Of a DNA stretch of 64,000 nt, positions 12,513 through 25,215 are shown piece after piece; position 1 is the first letter of the stretch; every line of letters starts with the position of its first letter. The translations under genes and the position numbers were made by a program. The DNA comes from Anseranas semipalmata (taxonomy: Eukaryota > Chordata > Aves > Anseriformes > Anseranatidae), in NCBI GenBank assembly GCA_013399115.1, contig VXAA01001508.1, positions 1,109,849-1,173,848 of the forward strand. The letters run 5' to 3'. Under the pieces are notes generated by a model that made no database searches, had not been told where the DNA came from, and worked only from the letters and a program-made list of their open reading frames with translations.

Positions 12513-14198
12513 AAGTGAAAGTTATTAAGCTACTTCTAGTATAATACCTCTAAATGCCGAGTCCGTGAGAGGGAATTTTAACTTGGTTAATCTGACACAA
12601 ATGAAAAACTGTTCAAGGCTTGAGATGACTGCAAAGTTTAGTGTCATGGCTTTTTCAGGAGAAAAAAATGGTTCTCAGCAAAATTTCATTTGAACTCTAG
12701 AAGTTATTTATTTCCTTTAAAGTAAAGTGTTGGGCATATTTTAAAGAAACAGTAGCAAGATTTCTTTTTAAATTGGACTCCATCTGAAACAACTAACAGC
12801 AGTAAGAAGTCCTGCTCAGTGTTACGGGGTACTTGGGGCAGAGAGAAGAGCAGGAAGGATGGAGAGTGCTCTCCTTAGTGCAGGAGTGGGTATCAGTTCC
12901 CACTGTGTGAGACGGATCCTGCATGCTTGCTCCTGGCTGAAATGGAAATGCTGTTCTCTTAAAAACTAAATTGCAATTGAAAAGGCTGCTATCATTTCTG
13001 TGACTATTACCTGCAGAGGAAAATGGGAAGGGGAAGATGACTGTGATACAGAGACCTCAGCTTTCTGCGATCATTCCTTTGGTTGTCTGAAACCATTACA
13101 TCTGAATTAAAGGCATCTGGGGGATGCTCCTCATCCTAAAACTCTTTTTCATTTTTGATTTGTATGTCTGGAGGCAAAATGGAGCAGGATCTGCCAGAGC
13201 TAAGCTCTGTCCGTACTCAAAGGGGTGGCCCCAGAAGAGCATCAGGCCGGGGGATGAGCTGCTCTGTCCTGGCAGACAGCTCATCAGGAGATCTGAGGGC
13301 CGTTTTCAGAACTACACGGTGATCTGGTTGAGTCTCTCTGGTTTTCTCCTTGAAGGAGGGTGTTTGTGCGTGTATGTTGTTTTCACTTCTCAGCACCAGC
13401 TGGGATAAATGGGCTGAGGCTTCTCGCTCTGCGTTTTGCTCCAACAGTCATGTATCAGGTTTTCCACAACTGAACTGAAACCCATGATTCATAATCAGTT
13501 TCGTTTGCGAAATGTTCTTCTAATTGATCAGACTGAGACCAATTTCAGTGTGGGAAACTGAACCCTGAGAAAATTAATTACCCGCCAGGCTAAACCCATT
13601 TCCTTTGGCCCAAGTACAGCTTATTGCATGTTACTGAGAGATGACCTAGCTGTCGAGAGAAAGGCAATGCTATAATTCTTTCTAGGACACACTACACTGG
13701 TAGCAGATAAAGTGCTGCTGGCTGAGGGCACTGGCTATGCAGAGTGGGGAGCTAGCATAGGGAAAGGGGTAAAGGGACAGCAGATACAAGGCAAAAGGCT
13801 CAGAGAGAGTAGAAATAGCAGAAAGTAGAAAATATACCAATCTTAAAACCCAGGAGCCCCCTGGGGATTAGTTACTACAGAGTTTGCCTTTGGGAAGAAG
13901 GGTTTTTACATTTGCTGTGCATGTTTGGTACTCATTTTACACCTGTGAGATATGGAGGAGCATCATGGACCTTGGGCAAAAGGCAGAGAGGTGGGGAGAG
14001 CTCTCTGCTGAGGTGCTCTGGTAACGGGGCTGCACTTCGCAAGTCTGCACTGCCTCGGGACTGGAAGGCTCAGGGCAAAGGCCTAAATAAATGCCCTGAG
14101 CAGCAGAAAGCGCCAGGGAGTAAAAGTAGGCTCCCTTCCCTCCCAGAGGCTGAAGACGTGCTGAAGATTCAGGGACTCGCACCTGGCTCCAAATGAAT

Positions 14199-14275
14199 GC
14201 GAACGAGAGCGCTGCACGCTAATGCAGCGTAGCCCATCGAGCCTCCGCGCACGGAAATTGCTGCTCTTACGGCTG
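14199..14275. promoter_or_regulatory. Short CpG cluster with small inverted repeat
   Basis: About ten CpGs fall within roughly 80 bases, in sequence that is otherwise CpG-poor. It includes a 7-bp inverted repeat, CGCTGCA and TGCAGCG, separated by six bases (about 14209-14229). It is too short to be a CpG island by the usual length rule. It could be a constrained regulatory element, because unmethylated or selected CpGs resist decay. Confidence 0.25.
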
Positions 14276-16965
14276 AATGCCATTGCCTTTGGTTACAAGG
14301 GCCCCTGACATTAGGATACCAAACTCAAAGCTCTCAAAGACAGGAGGTGTTACAGATTTTTTAATTAAAGCCAATTGGGTAATGAAAGTAGCGGGAGTAT
14401 GTTCCCACTCTATGAATGGATAAATTAAGGCTCACAGCAAAGACGGGCACGGAGGCTGTGCAGAGAGCAGATTTTAGACTGAAATTCTAATGACTGCCAT
14501 CTTTAGGTTAATGACAGTCTGCCCACACGTCTCTGCCAGCTTCCAAGCTAGCAAAATAACCGCAGAAGGAACGTGGATTTCCTTCAGTTATTTTGGGTCT
14601 TCAGGAGAAAAAAGCATTAGTGTTACAGGATGCTCAGGCCTGCAAGCTCCAGACACCAAGAGCCAGCTACTCCCCAGCTGCTCCAGGTTAATAGAAATAC
14701 TTCCTTGGCCAGATCCCAGCACAGAACAAAATGGGATTTATAGCCAGAGTAAAGCTAATCAAAGAAAAAGGACAAAGGTTTATCGGCAGCCAGAACTTCT
14801 CAGGAGCAAAGAAGTTAGTGATGCCTGGGTCAACAACGTTCTCTTCCCTCAGAGAGCCCTCGATGCAGATTGCTCAGGGAGCACCTTGCCTTGATGAAAA
14901 GCTTTAACCCTTTGACTTATGAAAGGACAGGATTTAGATTCAGGTGTATTTATTTGAAAACCTCAGATCCAAACAAAATAATCTCTCTGTTGTTGCTCGC
15001 CTTTTATCAGCATCTGTGTGGATGTGCTCTGGATCTCTGTGGAGCTCTGGGTAAATGCAATGTACTTGGGAAACAAAGGTGGAGTAGAATGACCTCTTCA
15101 AATGCAGATGTTAGGCTTCTTTAAGGCCTTGGGGAACAAGGATCACAAAGCTGGGTTAAGCCTCCTAGCCTGCTTTTCTCCTCTGTACACTTTTTTTTTT
15201 CTCCAAGCAAAAAGATGATATAACTGAGAATGAGGATCAATGCATGTCTCAGAGGAAAATATAATTCTACAGCAGTTCCTTATGGTACACTGTGGAACCT
15301 TCTCCTTAAGACGGGATGTTCCTTTTCACATACATTCACATTTGCATACATCAGAGACCTCTGCTCCTGAAAATTCAAATGCTTCAGGCCTCCATCTCCC
15401 TGGCAGGTGAGCTGGGAGCAGGTGTTTAACCGCTATGGAAGAGGGAAGGAAACCTGTCTGTGAGTAGTGAAGAGGTATGGAAATAAGCGTGTAACAGAAA
15501 ATTGGAAAAAAGTTCCCAGCAAATTAATAATATGTCAGTAATAGCTATTCTAGTGAGTACCTCTTATTTTAGCTGTGACATAGCCAAAGTGTAACGTAAC
15601 TGGAAATCAAAATGCATGGAAGCTGGTCCACTGATGTCTATAGCTAGTGTTAGCTTCTCATAGATCCTGATAGTCTGCTACGTAAACACCACAGTATCTA
15701 CCTCTCAAAACAGATTTCACAGCTCCTTGAATCTCTTGCAGCCAGAATCCTTTTTTTTTTTTAACCCTGCTAACGCACTTGAGTTGACTCTTCTTCTGTG
15801 GGCACAACAAGAACGCTCCAGAAGTCAGAGACTTCTGAACTGAAATACCAGATTTGAGGGGGGCGAATCCCATTTACATCATAGCTGTACACCCATTCTT
15901 CTTTTATAGACAACTCTGTGTGTCTGTGCAAGTACAGAAACACCCAAATGAATGCTGGTGAGTTATGTCCTTCTAGCATGCTACTGCCCATCATCCAAGC
16001 TGCTACAGCACTTTGTGTCCACACTGAGCCCTTAGCCCCTGGATAAATTGCAAAGCAACACTGTTTGGCTTCAGGTCTCATTTTCTATGCTTCTCTGTCC
16101 CTCACCCTTCCTATTTTTCAGTAGGAAAGGAAAACTAAGAACAAAATTTTAAAAGTCATTTTTCTTCAAAAAGATGAAAGCTGCTTTCTAAGTTCTCCTT
16201 AATTTCCACCTCTAGAAAAGACCAATGAAAGATCAACATACACTTACTGAAAAGAAATTCAGGAAAGCAGTTTGAGGTGAACAGTGACTTCTGGAGAACA
16301 TTGTTGGTCCTAGTGCAGCTCACCCGGCCATTCATCCAGTGCCCACTGAGGGGGAAAGGAGATGAGATATTACTCCATTATAATCTGGAATTTATAATTC
16401 ATACAATGCCAATGAAATAATGATAAATGGCTAAATTGTTCACAAAGGCCATTCTTCATACTTTAGCCCGTTTTTAAAAATCTTTTTTTTTTTCCTTAAC
16501 TTTCTCTTAATGAATCCTCTCCTCGCCTTAGCTTCCCTTGCAGCAGGTTGGCAAAGGTGCTCTAAAGGAGCAGAAAACAGCTGTGTGAGAAGCCTAAATC
16601 TCTCTCTCTGTCCACATGGATGCCCCACTGTGAATGTAACTGTGCACACAATCGGCTCCCTTTGTACATATTCCTCTGCTTTCTATCTGTTTAAGATACC
16701 ATACGGTCATAGTCTTCTTGTCATGTTGCTTATCTGCACTTTAGTTTCCTCCTCTGTTCAGTGTACAAGAGGAGTAGGAGTAAGGGCGGGTTGTAGTATA
16801 TTACAAATCCGTTCTTGGTTTGTTTGGTCAGTTGTTTGGCCTATGTGAGATGACCAGAACAAGTGAGAAACACGAGGTTCTTGCATATGCACTGCTCCGA
16901 TGAATCCACAGAAGCAAACTGCTGTGCTTTGAATGCTCGCGCTGCAGGAGGAAAGCTTTGCAGCT

Positions 16966-16995
16966 GCTGGTAATTCACCTGCTGGTAATTCACCT
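16966..16995 (+). repeat. 15-bp perfect tandem duplication
   Basis: The unit GCTGGTAATTCACCT occurs twice in a row without mismatch. It is a recent small duplication, probably from replication slippage. Confidence 0.9.
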
Positions 16996-17284
16996 GGCCC
17001 TCCATGGGCAACAGTTGTTCTTTGTCCCTGGAAAAGGCAAGCAGCAGATGATCAACTACTAAAACCAGGAGTAGGAGAAGAAATCATGCCTTGAAGAGCC
17101 ACAGTTCTGTTCTTAGATTGATCGTGAGCAGTAGAAGTATCCGTTATCCCTTGCTCTGAGCTGTTGTACAGGGGTAGTCTACTCCTGAATAAAAACTTGT
17201 AAAGATCGTAGCACACAGATGAATAGCTAGATGGCTAGACATATCATAAACAAAAATAATAGTTTAAAATTGCATTTCTGTTTG

Positions 17285-17425
17285 TGACCTCATTTTCAAA
17301 AGTCCTGAGTGTTCATTTCAGTGGAACATGCTGGGGGAGCAGTCCTTTGGGGAATTAATCTAGATGCAGGTGTCTGCACTTAGAGACCTATTTTTGCAGA
17401 TCTTAGTTATGTATATTTGGAAAGG
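17285..17425 (+). mobile_element. Probable ancient amniote interspersed repeat
   Basis: The words CATTTTCAAAAGTCCTGAGT, a following TTCA(T)TTCAGTGG-type segment and a later CTGCACTTAGAGACCTA resemble a widespread old amniote repeat. That repeat carries GATTTTCAAAAGTGCTGAGC, TCAATGGGAG and TAGGTGCCTA words in the same order. The match is by recalled pattern and is diverged, so family and ends are uncertain; it may be LTR-derived. Confidence 0.35.
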
Positions 17426-20099
17426 TGAGAAAGCACCAGCCAAGGATGATTTCTAAAGGTCGAACCTTTCTTTTTGCTGGAGCTTTCCCCCTCTACTTGC
17501 TTTTATTTCCAGGTACTCCCTAAGGACAGATTGAAACTCCAATGCTCCGAGCACATCCTTTGTCCTGCCTAATCATTGTCAGCAACCCAAAAGATGAGAT
17601 AATGGAGACCCATCTTGGGGACTCCAACATCCTGATTGTTCAGAAAGGTCAAAGAAAAGCTAGTTTTCTAATCTTTGCAAAAGAAGAGATTAGCAGGCAG
17701 CCTTGCAGAGATGTGGAGAGAAAAAAAAAAGGACAAAAAGAAGAAAGGTGATATAAGGCTATTTGGATTTGGCTTTGATACATGGAGCTAGGAGCCATGA
17801 AACAAAGCCATGACACTGAAAAGAAAGCAAGAAAAATATTCCTCTGCAAAACACACTACTGAATACACTGGCAGCAAGAGGAACGGCTGGGAAGAAAAAT
17901 GAAAAGACACTAGCTACGGGGCAAGAATATTCTGGGATAAAACCAGTCAGGGTGCTCTTTATTTCTCCAACATTTAAGGTTGCTAGCCTCAGGTTCACCT
18001 CTGATTCCTATGGGACACTAGTATTGTAGCTGTTGTGGCTGAAAATAGGAATAGGGCAGATGGAAAGAATGGATAGGATTTCTCTCCCATTAGTCCAGAC
18101 ACCTTAAAGCTGATGGACAAGACTCGGCTGGTTGTCCGAGCTTCCTCTGTGGTCCATAGAGAAATCAGCACCCATGAAAGGCAATTCCACCCTTCATAAA
18201 ACAAGTGACTAATGCAGAGGGAAGAGATGAACCAGCTCTGGAGGGGCTCAGCTGTCGTCTCTGGTTAAAGAAGAAACCCAGGCGATGTGTTCGGAACAGG
18301 GGGTCAATCCCCCCTCACCTGAGTGAGGAAAATCCCACCCCAGAGCCTCTGCTGAGCCCTTCTGGCTGGGGCAAACGTTGGAAGCACAAAGGCTCCTGCC
18401 CCACGGTCTCGTCTCCTGCCATCAGTTCTGGAGGGACCAGAAAGGGTAAAAGCAGAGACCAAATGTGAAGGGCTGTCACACACACCCTGCCCAGCTCTAT
18501 TTTGGTCCCGTAACACCCAGATGACAAATGAATATGGTGGGGATTGTGATTCCTGCTCCAGTTTTGAGGATGTTCTGGCAGCAGATGAGGGAAGCATTTG
18601 GGGCCAAAGACTTTAAAAAAAATTCAGGCCCAGAAAAAAAATTCAGATTTCAATCATTTTGAGGCTTTAAGATATTTTATGCTGGAAGTTTGGCTTGGAC
18701 ACGTCTTTAGTAGTTGCTAGAATCAAACAGAATCTCCAAACCTTTTGGAAATATTCCTAGTGCAAGAAATTACCAATTTCCATATTTTTGTTGCTCTTGA
18801 TGTTTTTGACACTCAGGAACAAACTGTCTTCATTTAAATGAGATGAGAAAAGTATCTCCTGCAAATTATGCCATTTCTTTTCTCCATTATGTTTTTCTGC
18901 ATCTTCTGGCAGCGCTGTTACAAAACCAACAGCAAACGGTCGAGTGGAACAGCAAAGACAATAACTTTAATGGAAAGAAATTGGGAACTGGAAGATGACA
19001 CAGATTGCATTAGAAAAAAAAAAGTGAAATAATATTTAATTTCCCTGGTCATAAATAATCTGTCCGCCCACATTACAAGCACATCAAAGATGACAGGAAA
19101 AATAGTCAGTGACATGAGAAAATATCATTATTTCCTCATTAAATGTTTTTATATTTTTATAAGGGAAAAAAATTAAAAAGCACCCTGACAAGCAAAAATA
19201 TAACAGCTGAAGGGCCATTGAAGAAATGAATTAGGACTACATAAGCGTGTAGATGCGTAAATCAAAAGGAAAGAAAATCTGACATCAACAAAACTTTGCC
19301 TATTGTTATAGAACCAAGTTCCATTTCAGAAAGGGAGTGCGACTGCCACCAGCACGCTCTGGACACCATTCAGCAATCAATGGGCATCACCTGCGTGCAT
19401 CAGGGCTGCCTTTCTAGGCAAAGAAAGGGGATCTGGTCTGCTGGGTATTGTTGTGCAGCGCCTGTTGGGCTGCAGAAGGAGGATTCCTGGGTAGCCACCA
19501 CTGTGCTGCAATATATCTGCCTTGCAGAGCACGTGAGGCCAGACCCAGAGCAAGAGGAACTGGATTGGTGATGTTGCTGTGGGAAACTACTGGAAATTCG
19601 GGAAGGTCAGGGAGGCTGCAGCTGCAAACTAGAAAGTAGGGTTAGGGCCCAGCAGATGAATGCTGGGGGCACTGCGGGTCCTGCTGAGCTGTCTTCTCTG
19701 CAGAGGGGTTTTGCACTAGGATTTGCACGGTGTGCATGCTACTAATCATCTCAATAGAGTTCCATTTCTTATGCACGCTATTGCTCACCTCTGTGGAGCC
19801 CGCAGGCGCCAACAGCGAGCCAGCGAGGGCAAAAAAGGCCCCATATGAAGGATGACCTTTAGGGGAAGGGGGTGTACACTCCCGCATGGTTTTCTGTGTG
19901 TTTTCTCCCTGCACTTAGGGACAGCACCTCTGCGAGAACTCAGTGCTGAGATGCTGATTGTTTCTGCCTCTCTAATGATCCATCCCCTGCATCCCTCTCC
20001 AGCCCTGGTGACCAGAACACATCTATTCAGAGCAACATTATCACCGTCATTTCTGCTCCAAGACACATAACATCACTCATCAGCAAGAAGTCAAGGTCA
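17426..20099. other. Unique non-coding region
   Basis: No gene, RNA gene or convincing transposon was recognised. A minor feature is a direct repeat of AAAAAAAATTCAG near 18615-18645. Open frames are short and uninformative. Confidence 0.55.
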
Positions 20100-20390
20100 C
20101 GACACCCCCAAATGCACAGCGCACAGACTCATCTCGTCTGGTCTCGGTGCTGCTGAGAACCTCCCTCCTCACACGCGCGCTAATGGCACCATTACCGCTC
20201 CCCTCCAGATTGTTTAACAGATGCTCTTGATAAATACCGAAGCAGCTGAAATTCTGCAGGAAATGAAGCGCGGCCGCCCGACCGCCACGGTTGCTAGTGA
20301 AGGATAGGAGACACTCGCAAGGTCTTTGGGGCGGGATTGCACAAGCAGAGGTGTTTGGCCCTTTCGCCGGACCCGAAGGGTCTGGAGTTG
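20100..20390. promoter_or_regulatory. CpG-island-like block with a GC box
   Basis: About 19-20 CpGs occur in some 280 bases at roughly 56 percent G+C, giving an observed/expected ratio near 0.9. The block contains a NotI-type GCGGCCGC palindrome near 20270 and a GGGGCGGG GC box (Sp1 type) near 20330. A 154-codon minus-strand open frame overlaps it but shows no domain. It lies about 1.6 kb left of the larger CpG block, so the two could belong to one regulatory region. Confidence 0.4.
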
Positions 20391-21985
20391 GGGAATGAAA
20401 TGGGCCTGAGCAGCGTGAATTGTGCCAGGACTCACCAGCCCCCAGGTAGTGGCAGGGGAAGGTTCTCCTAGAGAAGCATGAGCAGTGCCAGGCTACAGGG
20501 CTCCCAGCTGCCGCTGTGCACGCAATGAGTTCACTGGAAGCCAACCAACACAGAAGCTAAGGCTTGAATAAATATATATATTACTACAAATGCATGCTGT
20601 GTGTATCTGTATGTTTGCTTATATTAGAAGTTTACTGCTCTCTAATAGCTACCTAAAGTATTTGTGAAGACAAAGGCTAAACAATCCACTGTGGGACAAT
20701 GAGCTTGTTCCAGTCTTTTTTAGCTAAACAGCTGGAGAAGTTTTCCAGGTGTTCTCTCCACTGACATTTAACAGTCCCAAGCAATGGATAGGTTGCAGCG
20801 TTTTAACATTTTTTTGCCCCCTCTTTTGACTTCCAAAAGTCAAGCAACTTTGCAACTGTTCAGCTTCCTTTTTCACTTCATCTGCTCTCCTCCCCTATTG
20901 TTACTCCACGTTCCATGTCAGCCCATTTACTGCTGTTGGAAACATGATCATGGGGTTAAATAGCGGTAACAGAACAAGGATATCCCAGACAGGAATGAAT
21001 GTTTTATATATAAATACACAAACATACATACACATATACACGTGTCTGTATATATATGTAGGGACTACGGGAGTAGGAAGAACTTATTCCACTGGAACGA
21101 AACCTAGCCCTGGTGTGCCTCCCTGTTTCCTCCCTTCCTGCTGCACCATGGTTTATTTCTACACCTTTGGTTTTCCCTTGAGTACAGCAGATTTTCACTG
21201 AGTATGCTGAGAACAGGAGAAGAGAAGAATCAGGAAAGAGTGGTAAAGACAGAGGGAAGAAGGATGGGCAATACTGGGAGAAGGGTAAGGATGAGTTGCT
21301 GGGATAGAAGCTATGGTTAGTAAAGTAAACTTCAAATTTTACAGTAAATTCTTCTTCCAAATTGGAAGCAGCAGCCTAGGTTCTCAAACCTCCTCACAGA
21401 AGAGAAATTATGTAAAAAAAAAAATCATATGGAGACATCAAAATGATATAATATGAGGCACTCTGCTATTACAAACTATTTTAAATTAATGTTTAATGTA
21501 ATATAAAATCCATACAAATTAGGTTGGGAAAAAAATGTGGAAACCAAGAGTTTTTCAGTGCTCAAAACAAAATATTTTGTCATTACCAAAATGAAATAGA
21601 AAGTCAAAACAATTCATTTTAACTATTCTCCATCAAACATTTTATTGTAGTTGACCGGTTGCTCTGAAAGCTCGCAACAAAACCTTCACCTTCCAATAGC
21701 AAATTGCTCAGGTTAAAAACAGCTAAAAATAAAATGGGGGAACAAGATAAAAGATAATTTGAAAAAAACAAAAACAACCAACTTGGCTATCCAAACAAAA
21801 GGGAATAGAGACTGCAGTTCCCTTGGTCTGGACTTGGTCCTTGATAATTGCTTTTGTATCGGAGACTCTTTAAAACCCACAGATCAATGTGCGTCAGGAC
21901 TACCTCTGAACCACATCCCAGCCTGTAAATTACTCCTGCTAATCCCCTGCAGCTCAGCCCCGATCCTCCTGACTTGTGAAAGCCC
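20391..21985. other. AT-rich unique sequence
   Basis: No gene seen. It includes the TA/CA-rich simple repeat at 21005-21060 and AT-rich sequence from 21410 to 21760 with several A-runs. It separates the two CpG-rich blocks. Confidence 0.55.
21005..21060 (+). repeat. Imperfect TA/CA-rich simple repeat
   Basis: Short runs of TATA, ACATACATAC, ACATATACAC and TATATATATG alternate in about 55 bases. It is a decayed alternating purine-pyrimidine microsatellite. Confidence 0.7.
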
Positions 21986-21989
21986 ATGG

Positions 21990-22690
21990 CGGGATCACCA
22001 GCGCCAACGCCGCGCATCCTCAGGCGGCATCGGGCGCTCCCGGCGCTGCCGAGCGCCACGTGGAGGAGGGCACCTCGCCTCCCGCGGGGGCGTCTCCGCG
22101 GGGGCACCCAGCCGTCCGCGCTGCCGGGGGCACGGCAGGAGCTGGCTGCTGCTTCGCCGCCTGGTGATTAACAGCCAGGAGCGCTGACTGCAAAGTGTAA
22201 AGAGCCAACGAGTTCACAGACCCACGTGTCTGCCTCCCGTCTAAATTAGATTAGCAAAGCCACCGGGAAACTTATCTGAAAGTACTTCATCTTAAAATGC
22301 ACAAGAATACACGGAAGGCCACAATCCGGTGCCAGAGCAAGTCTTTTGGGTCCAAGGACCGCGCTCCTCTGGGAATCAGGCCATTAAGTATGGATTTAAG
22401 TGCCTCGCTTTAGGCACTCGCATTTAATTTGGCTTTGCTGCACGAGTCACCACGGCACTGCTCACGCCGCTGCCCAGGAGCGGGCCGCGCGTCCTGGCCC
22501 CGCGTGGCTGCAGCCCCCTGCGGAAGCTCTGCTCCCCCTTGCGCGGGCACCACGGCTGCGGGTGATGAGGCATCGCCACAGACAAGCAGTACCTTGGCCG
22601 CTGCCTGCGTCCCCGGAACCCCTAGCCCCATGGCAGGGCGAGGGCTGGGCAGCCAGGGCCACCGCCAGCCGAGAAGGCTGCTTCTGGGGT
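21990..22690. promoter_or_regulatory. CpG-island-like block, richest in the window
   Basis: A very dense first part (about 21995-22165) has some 25 CpGs in 170 bases at roughly 75 percent G+C. A second part (about 22440-22680) has about 22 CpGs in 230 bases. They are separated by a CpG-poor gap of about 270 bases. Several 90-240-codon open frames lie on both strands, including the longest of the window (22462-23184, minus). Its translation is alanine-, glycine- and arginine-rich without a recognisable domain, so I read it as a consequence of GC content. The block is a candidate promoter or orphan island for a gene or lncRNA that is not visible here. Confidence 0.5.
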
Positions 22691-24055
22691 ACAATAAAGA
22701 TGTTATGCTCCAAATTTACCTGTTCCACTCCGCTTGCTGCACTGAACAGCTCCCATTTTAATCCATTGCAGGATATCTTCTGCAGGCAGGAGTGGACAAC
22801 CGAGAAGGAGACATGCTCTCCTCCAGACATCACCTGGCAGTTCTGGGAGGCAGGACGCTGCCTTGCAGCTGCCCCTGGGCACCGGTGTGTCCTCTGATGA
22901 TTTGCTTTTCCCTCCCTGTGGGCTGCAAGGAGCAGCCCGGCAGGGCAGGAGCTGTGTGCTGGACAAAACCTCCCTGCTCCCTTCTGCTCCCCACATTCAC
23001 GCTGCTGTGGGCAGCAGTTCTCCCTACAGACGCTCTGTTTGGCCCTGCCTCGGGGAATCACAGCCCAGCTTTGTAGTAGGTCTTGGGCTGCAATCCATGA
23101 GGGCAGTCTGGTCTGCTTGCCAGAGCACCAAAACTCCCTGGATGCAGCACTAACCCCGCAGATCCCATCACATTTGGTGTTCACAGCTGCTTCATGTATT
23201 CACCTCTGGGAGAAGCTTGTTGCTTCTTTCCCCAAACCCAGACTAGCCCAGAATTTTAAAAATCTCCCTTAATGTCTTCTTTTGCTCACTTTGCAAGTAT
23301 GAAGACATTTATTGATCTCACTGTTGCTTCAAACTGCAGAAGCCTGGGAAAATCCATAAGGATTTTATTGCAAAATGCATTACACACAGTGGGTTTGGTC
23401 TTCAGGACAGAAAAAGGCTCCCCCTCGACTGGACAAACCTGCCAAGCGTTCAGTTTTGTGACACAGAAACTTTGCACACTACCGATTTCCCCCGGTTAGG
23501 TGGATTTGCTAAGAACAGGGTGAGACCTTCCCACCGTGCCCCTGCGATGACAGGGCTGGGGAAGTGACTCCATGATTTCAAAACCTCCCACGGAGGTCTG
23601 GGGAGCCCAGTGTGCACAGCGGTCTGTGCTCTCACACACTGGTTTTTGTCTCCAGAGGTCATTTCGTAAGTTCCGGGCTGGAAAGCCTCAGGTGACTCGA
23701 TCCACGTCCATGTCACAACAAAGGGGCGAGGTTAACATGAACTTCCACCTGCAGAGTAGCTGCAGCTTTTGGCAGCTTCGGGATCTGGGTGCAACAAGGA
23801 GCTGTGCTCTGCCTACAGGCTCCACAGCATCACCTCTACGGGACAGAGCCTTGCGGTTATGGAGCCACATCCTCAGCTGCTGTAAACCAGCGGTGCTCTC
23901 TGGAAGTTATCAGACCGCGCGCACGGGTGGTGTAAAGCAGCCTGGCTCCGCTCACGTCAGCAAACTGGATCCTCAGTGCCCATTGTCCACTGATTCCTGA
24001 CAGAGCAATGCCCATTTACTCTACAGACAGCCAGGCTCTTGCTCCCCATCATCGA
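22691..24055. other. Unique non-coding sequence
   Basis: No gene supported. Moderately GC-rich sequence carries over from the CpG block, with open frames on both strands that lack known domains. Confidence 0.5.
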
Positions 24056-24350
24056 CTGCTTCTTTCTTTGCCTCTGCCTTTCCTCTGTCCCTCCCCACCC
24101 TCACCTTTCTGCTTGCTCTGTTCCCAGTCTCTCTTTCCCGGCTTTCCAGCTGTTCTCCCCACAGTACTTTGTTCTCCATTTGCCCGTCTCCCCTTCCCTG
24201 CAATGATTCCTCTCACACACGCACCTCCCTCGTTGCCTCCAATTTCTCCTGCATTTTATTTCCTCCTTTCCCCCACATCTTTCCCAGGTCCCTATTCCCC
24301 CTCTTCCAACTCCCGTCCCCTCCCTCCTCTACGGGCTCTCTCCTCCCCAC
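24056..24350 (+). repeat. Polypyrimidine low-complexity tract
   Basis: About 300 bases are dominated by C and T on the plus strand (CTTTCC, CCCTCC and TTCCC strings), interrupted by occasional purines. A 181-codon plus-strand frame crosses it, but the peptide is a serine/proline/leucine string typical of such tracts. It may form triplex DNA; no gene is implied. Confidence 0.65.
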
Positions 24351-25009
24351 GCTACGGACAGACGGCGGATATACCCCTGTCGATAGCTGTGATTTCTGCT
24401 AACTGCTTGGCCAGGGTCAAGGAGTTTTCTTCATTATCTTTTTATTGCAAACAGCCTCTGCATACAAGAAGCTCCATTAGTAAATATCGATGCACAGCAG
24501 GCTGGGTGCACATAGATTACCACGACACGTCAAACAGCAGAAATGACAAATAGGCAGCTGAGCGCAGGCAGTAAGAAGAGCTGTGTTAACGTAAGCAAGA
24601 AAACAGAGCGAATGCAACGGGGGAAATAATTAAAAACAAATACATCGGCAGCTTCCCACCACTGGAAAGGCAGAGGGGAGATGGAGGCTTCCAGCTCGGG
24701 AGTGGAATCCCCCACCAAGAGACTGCTGAAGCTCTGTACACCTCCACAGCTCCTGCAGCTGCTCCTCGCACGTTGCAGAGCCTTGTGGAGCAGGACTCGC
24801 AAGCACACGTCCAGGCAGAATTTGCTCCTGAACACAACACTATTACAGGAACTTTGGTGCTCTCATTTAGGGGATTGAGCAGCACTGTGGTTAAGCTGGA
24901 GTCTTTCTAATGGCTTTTATCATTGTCTTCGGCAGGTTTGATTTTCAGGGCATAATCTCCTCTCAGCATGACCATATACATGTTTTGGTTGAAGATACTA
25001 CTAGATGCA

Positions 25010-25215
25010 CAGCAATGAGAAGGCAGCTAAACAGAAGAGAGAAAAGACAAATACATGCTACAGAAAAAAGAAAGGAAGACCTGAGGAAAAGAGAGAGACA
25101 GGCAGAGAGCAAAGCACTGCTGGCAAAAGGAGAATGGAAGAGAAACTGGAGAAGAGGTGGGGGGACAGAAAGAGATGCTAAGGGGAGAGAGAGAGAAAGA
25201 AAAAAAACAACAGAG
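25010..25215 (+). repeat. Polypurine low-complexity tract
   Basis: About 200 bases are strongly biased to A and G on the plus strand (GAGAGA, AAAGAAAGG and GGGGAGAG strings). It gives a lysine/arginine/glutamate-rich 103-codon frame that is a composition artefact. It lies about 650 bases right of the polypyrimidine tract, so the two have opposite strand asymmetry. Confidence 0.65.

Larger units (their letters stand above)
12513..17280. other. Unique non-coding region
   Basis: No gene is supported. Notable small items are a tight CpG cluster at 14199-14275 and the 15-bp duplication at 16966-16995. The many 60-130-codon open frames overlap each other on both strands and show no family resemblance. 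Confidence 0.55.

Noticed and set aside
14395..14450. MIR-like words (GGATAAATTAAGGCTCACAG)
   Set aside because: Only one short block resembles MIR, and the core region and flanking parts are not seen.
24008..24553. 181-codon plus-strand open frame
   Set aside because: It runs through a polypyrimidine tract and translates to a serine/proline/leucine-rich low-complexity string.
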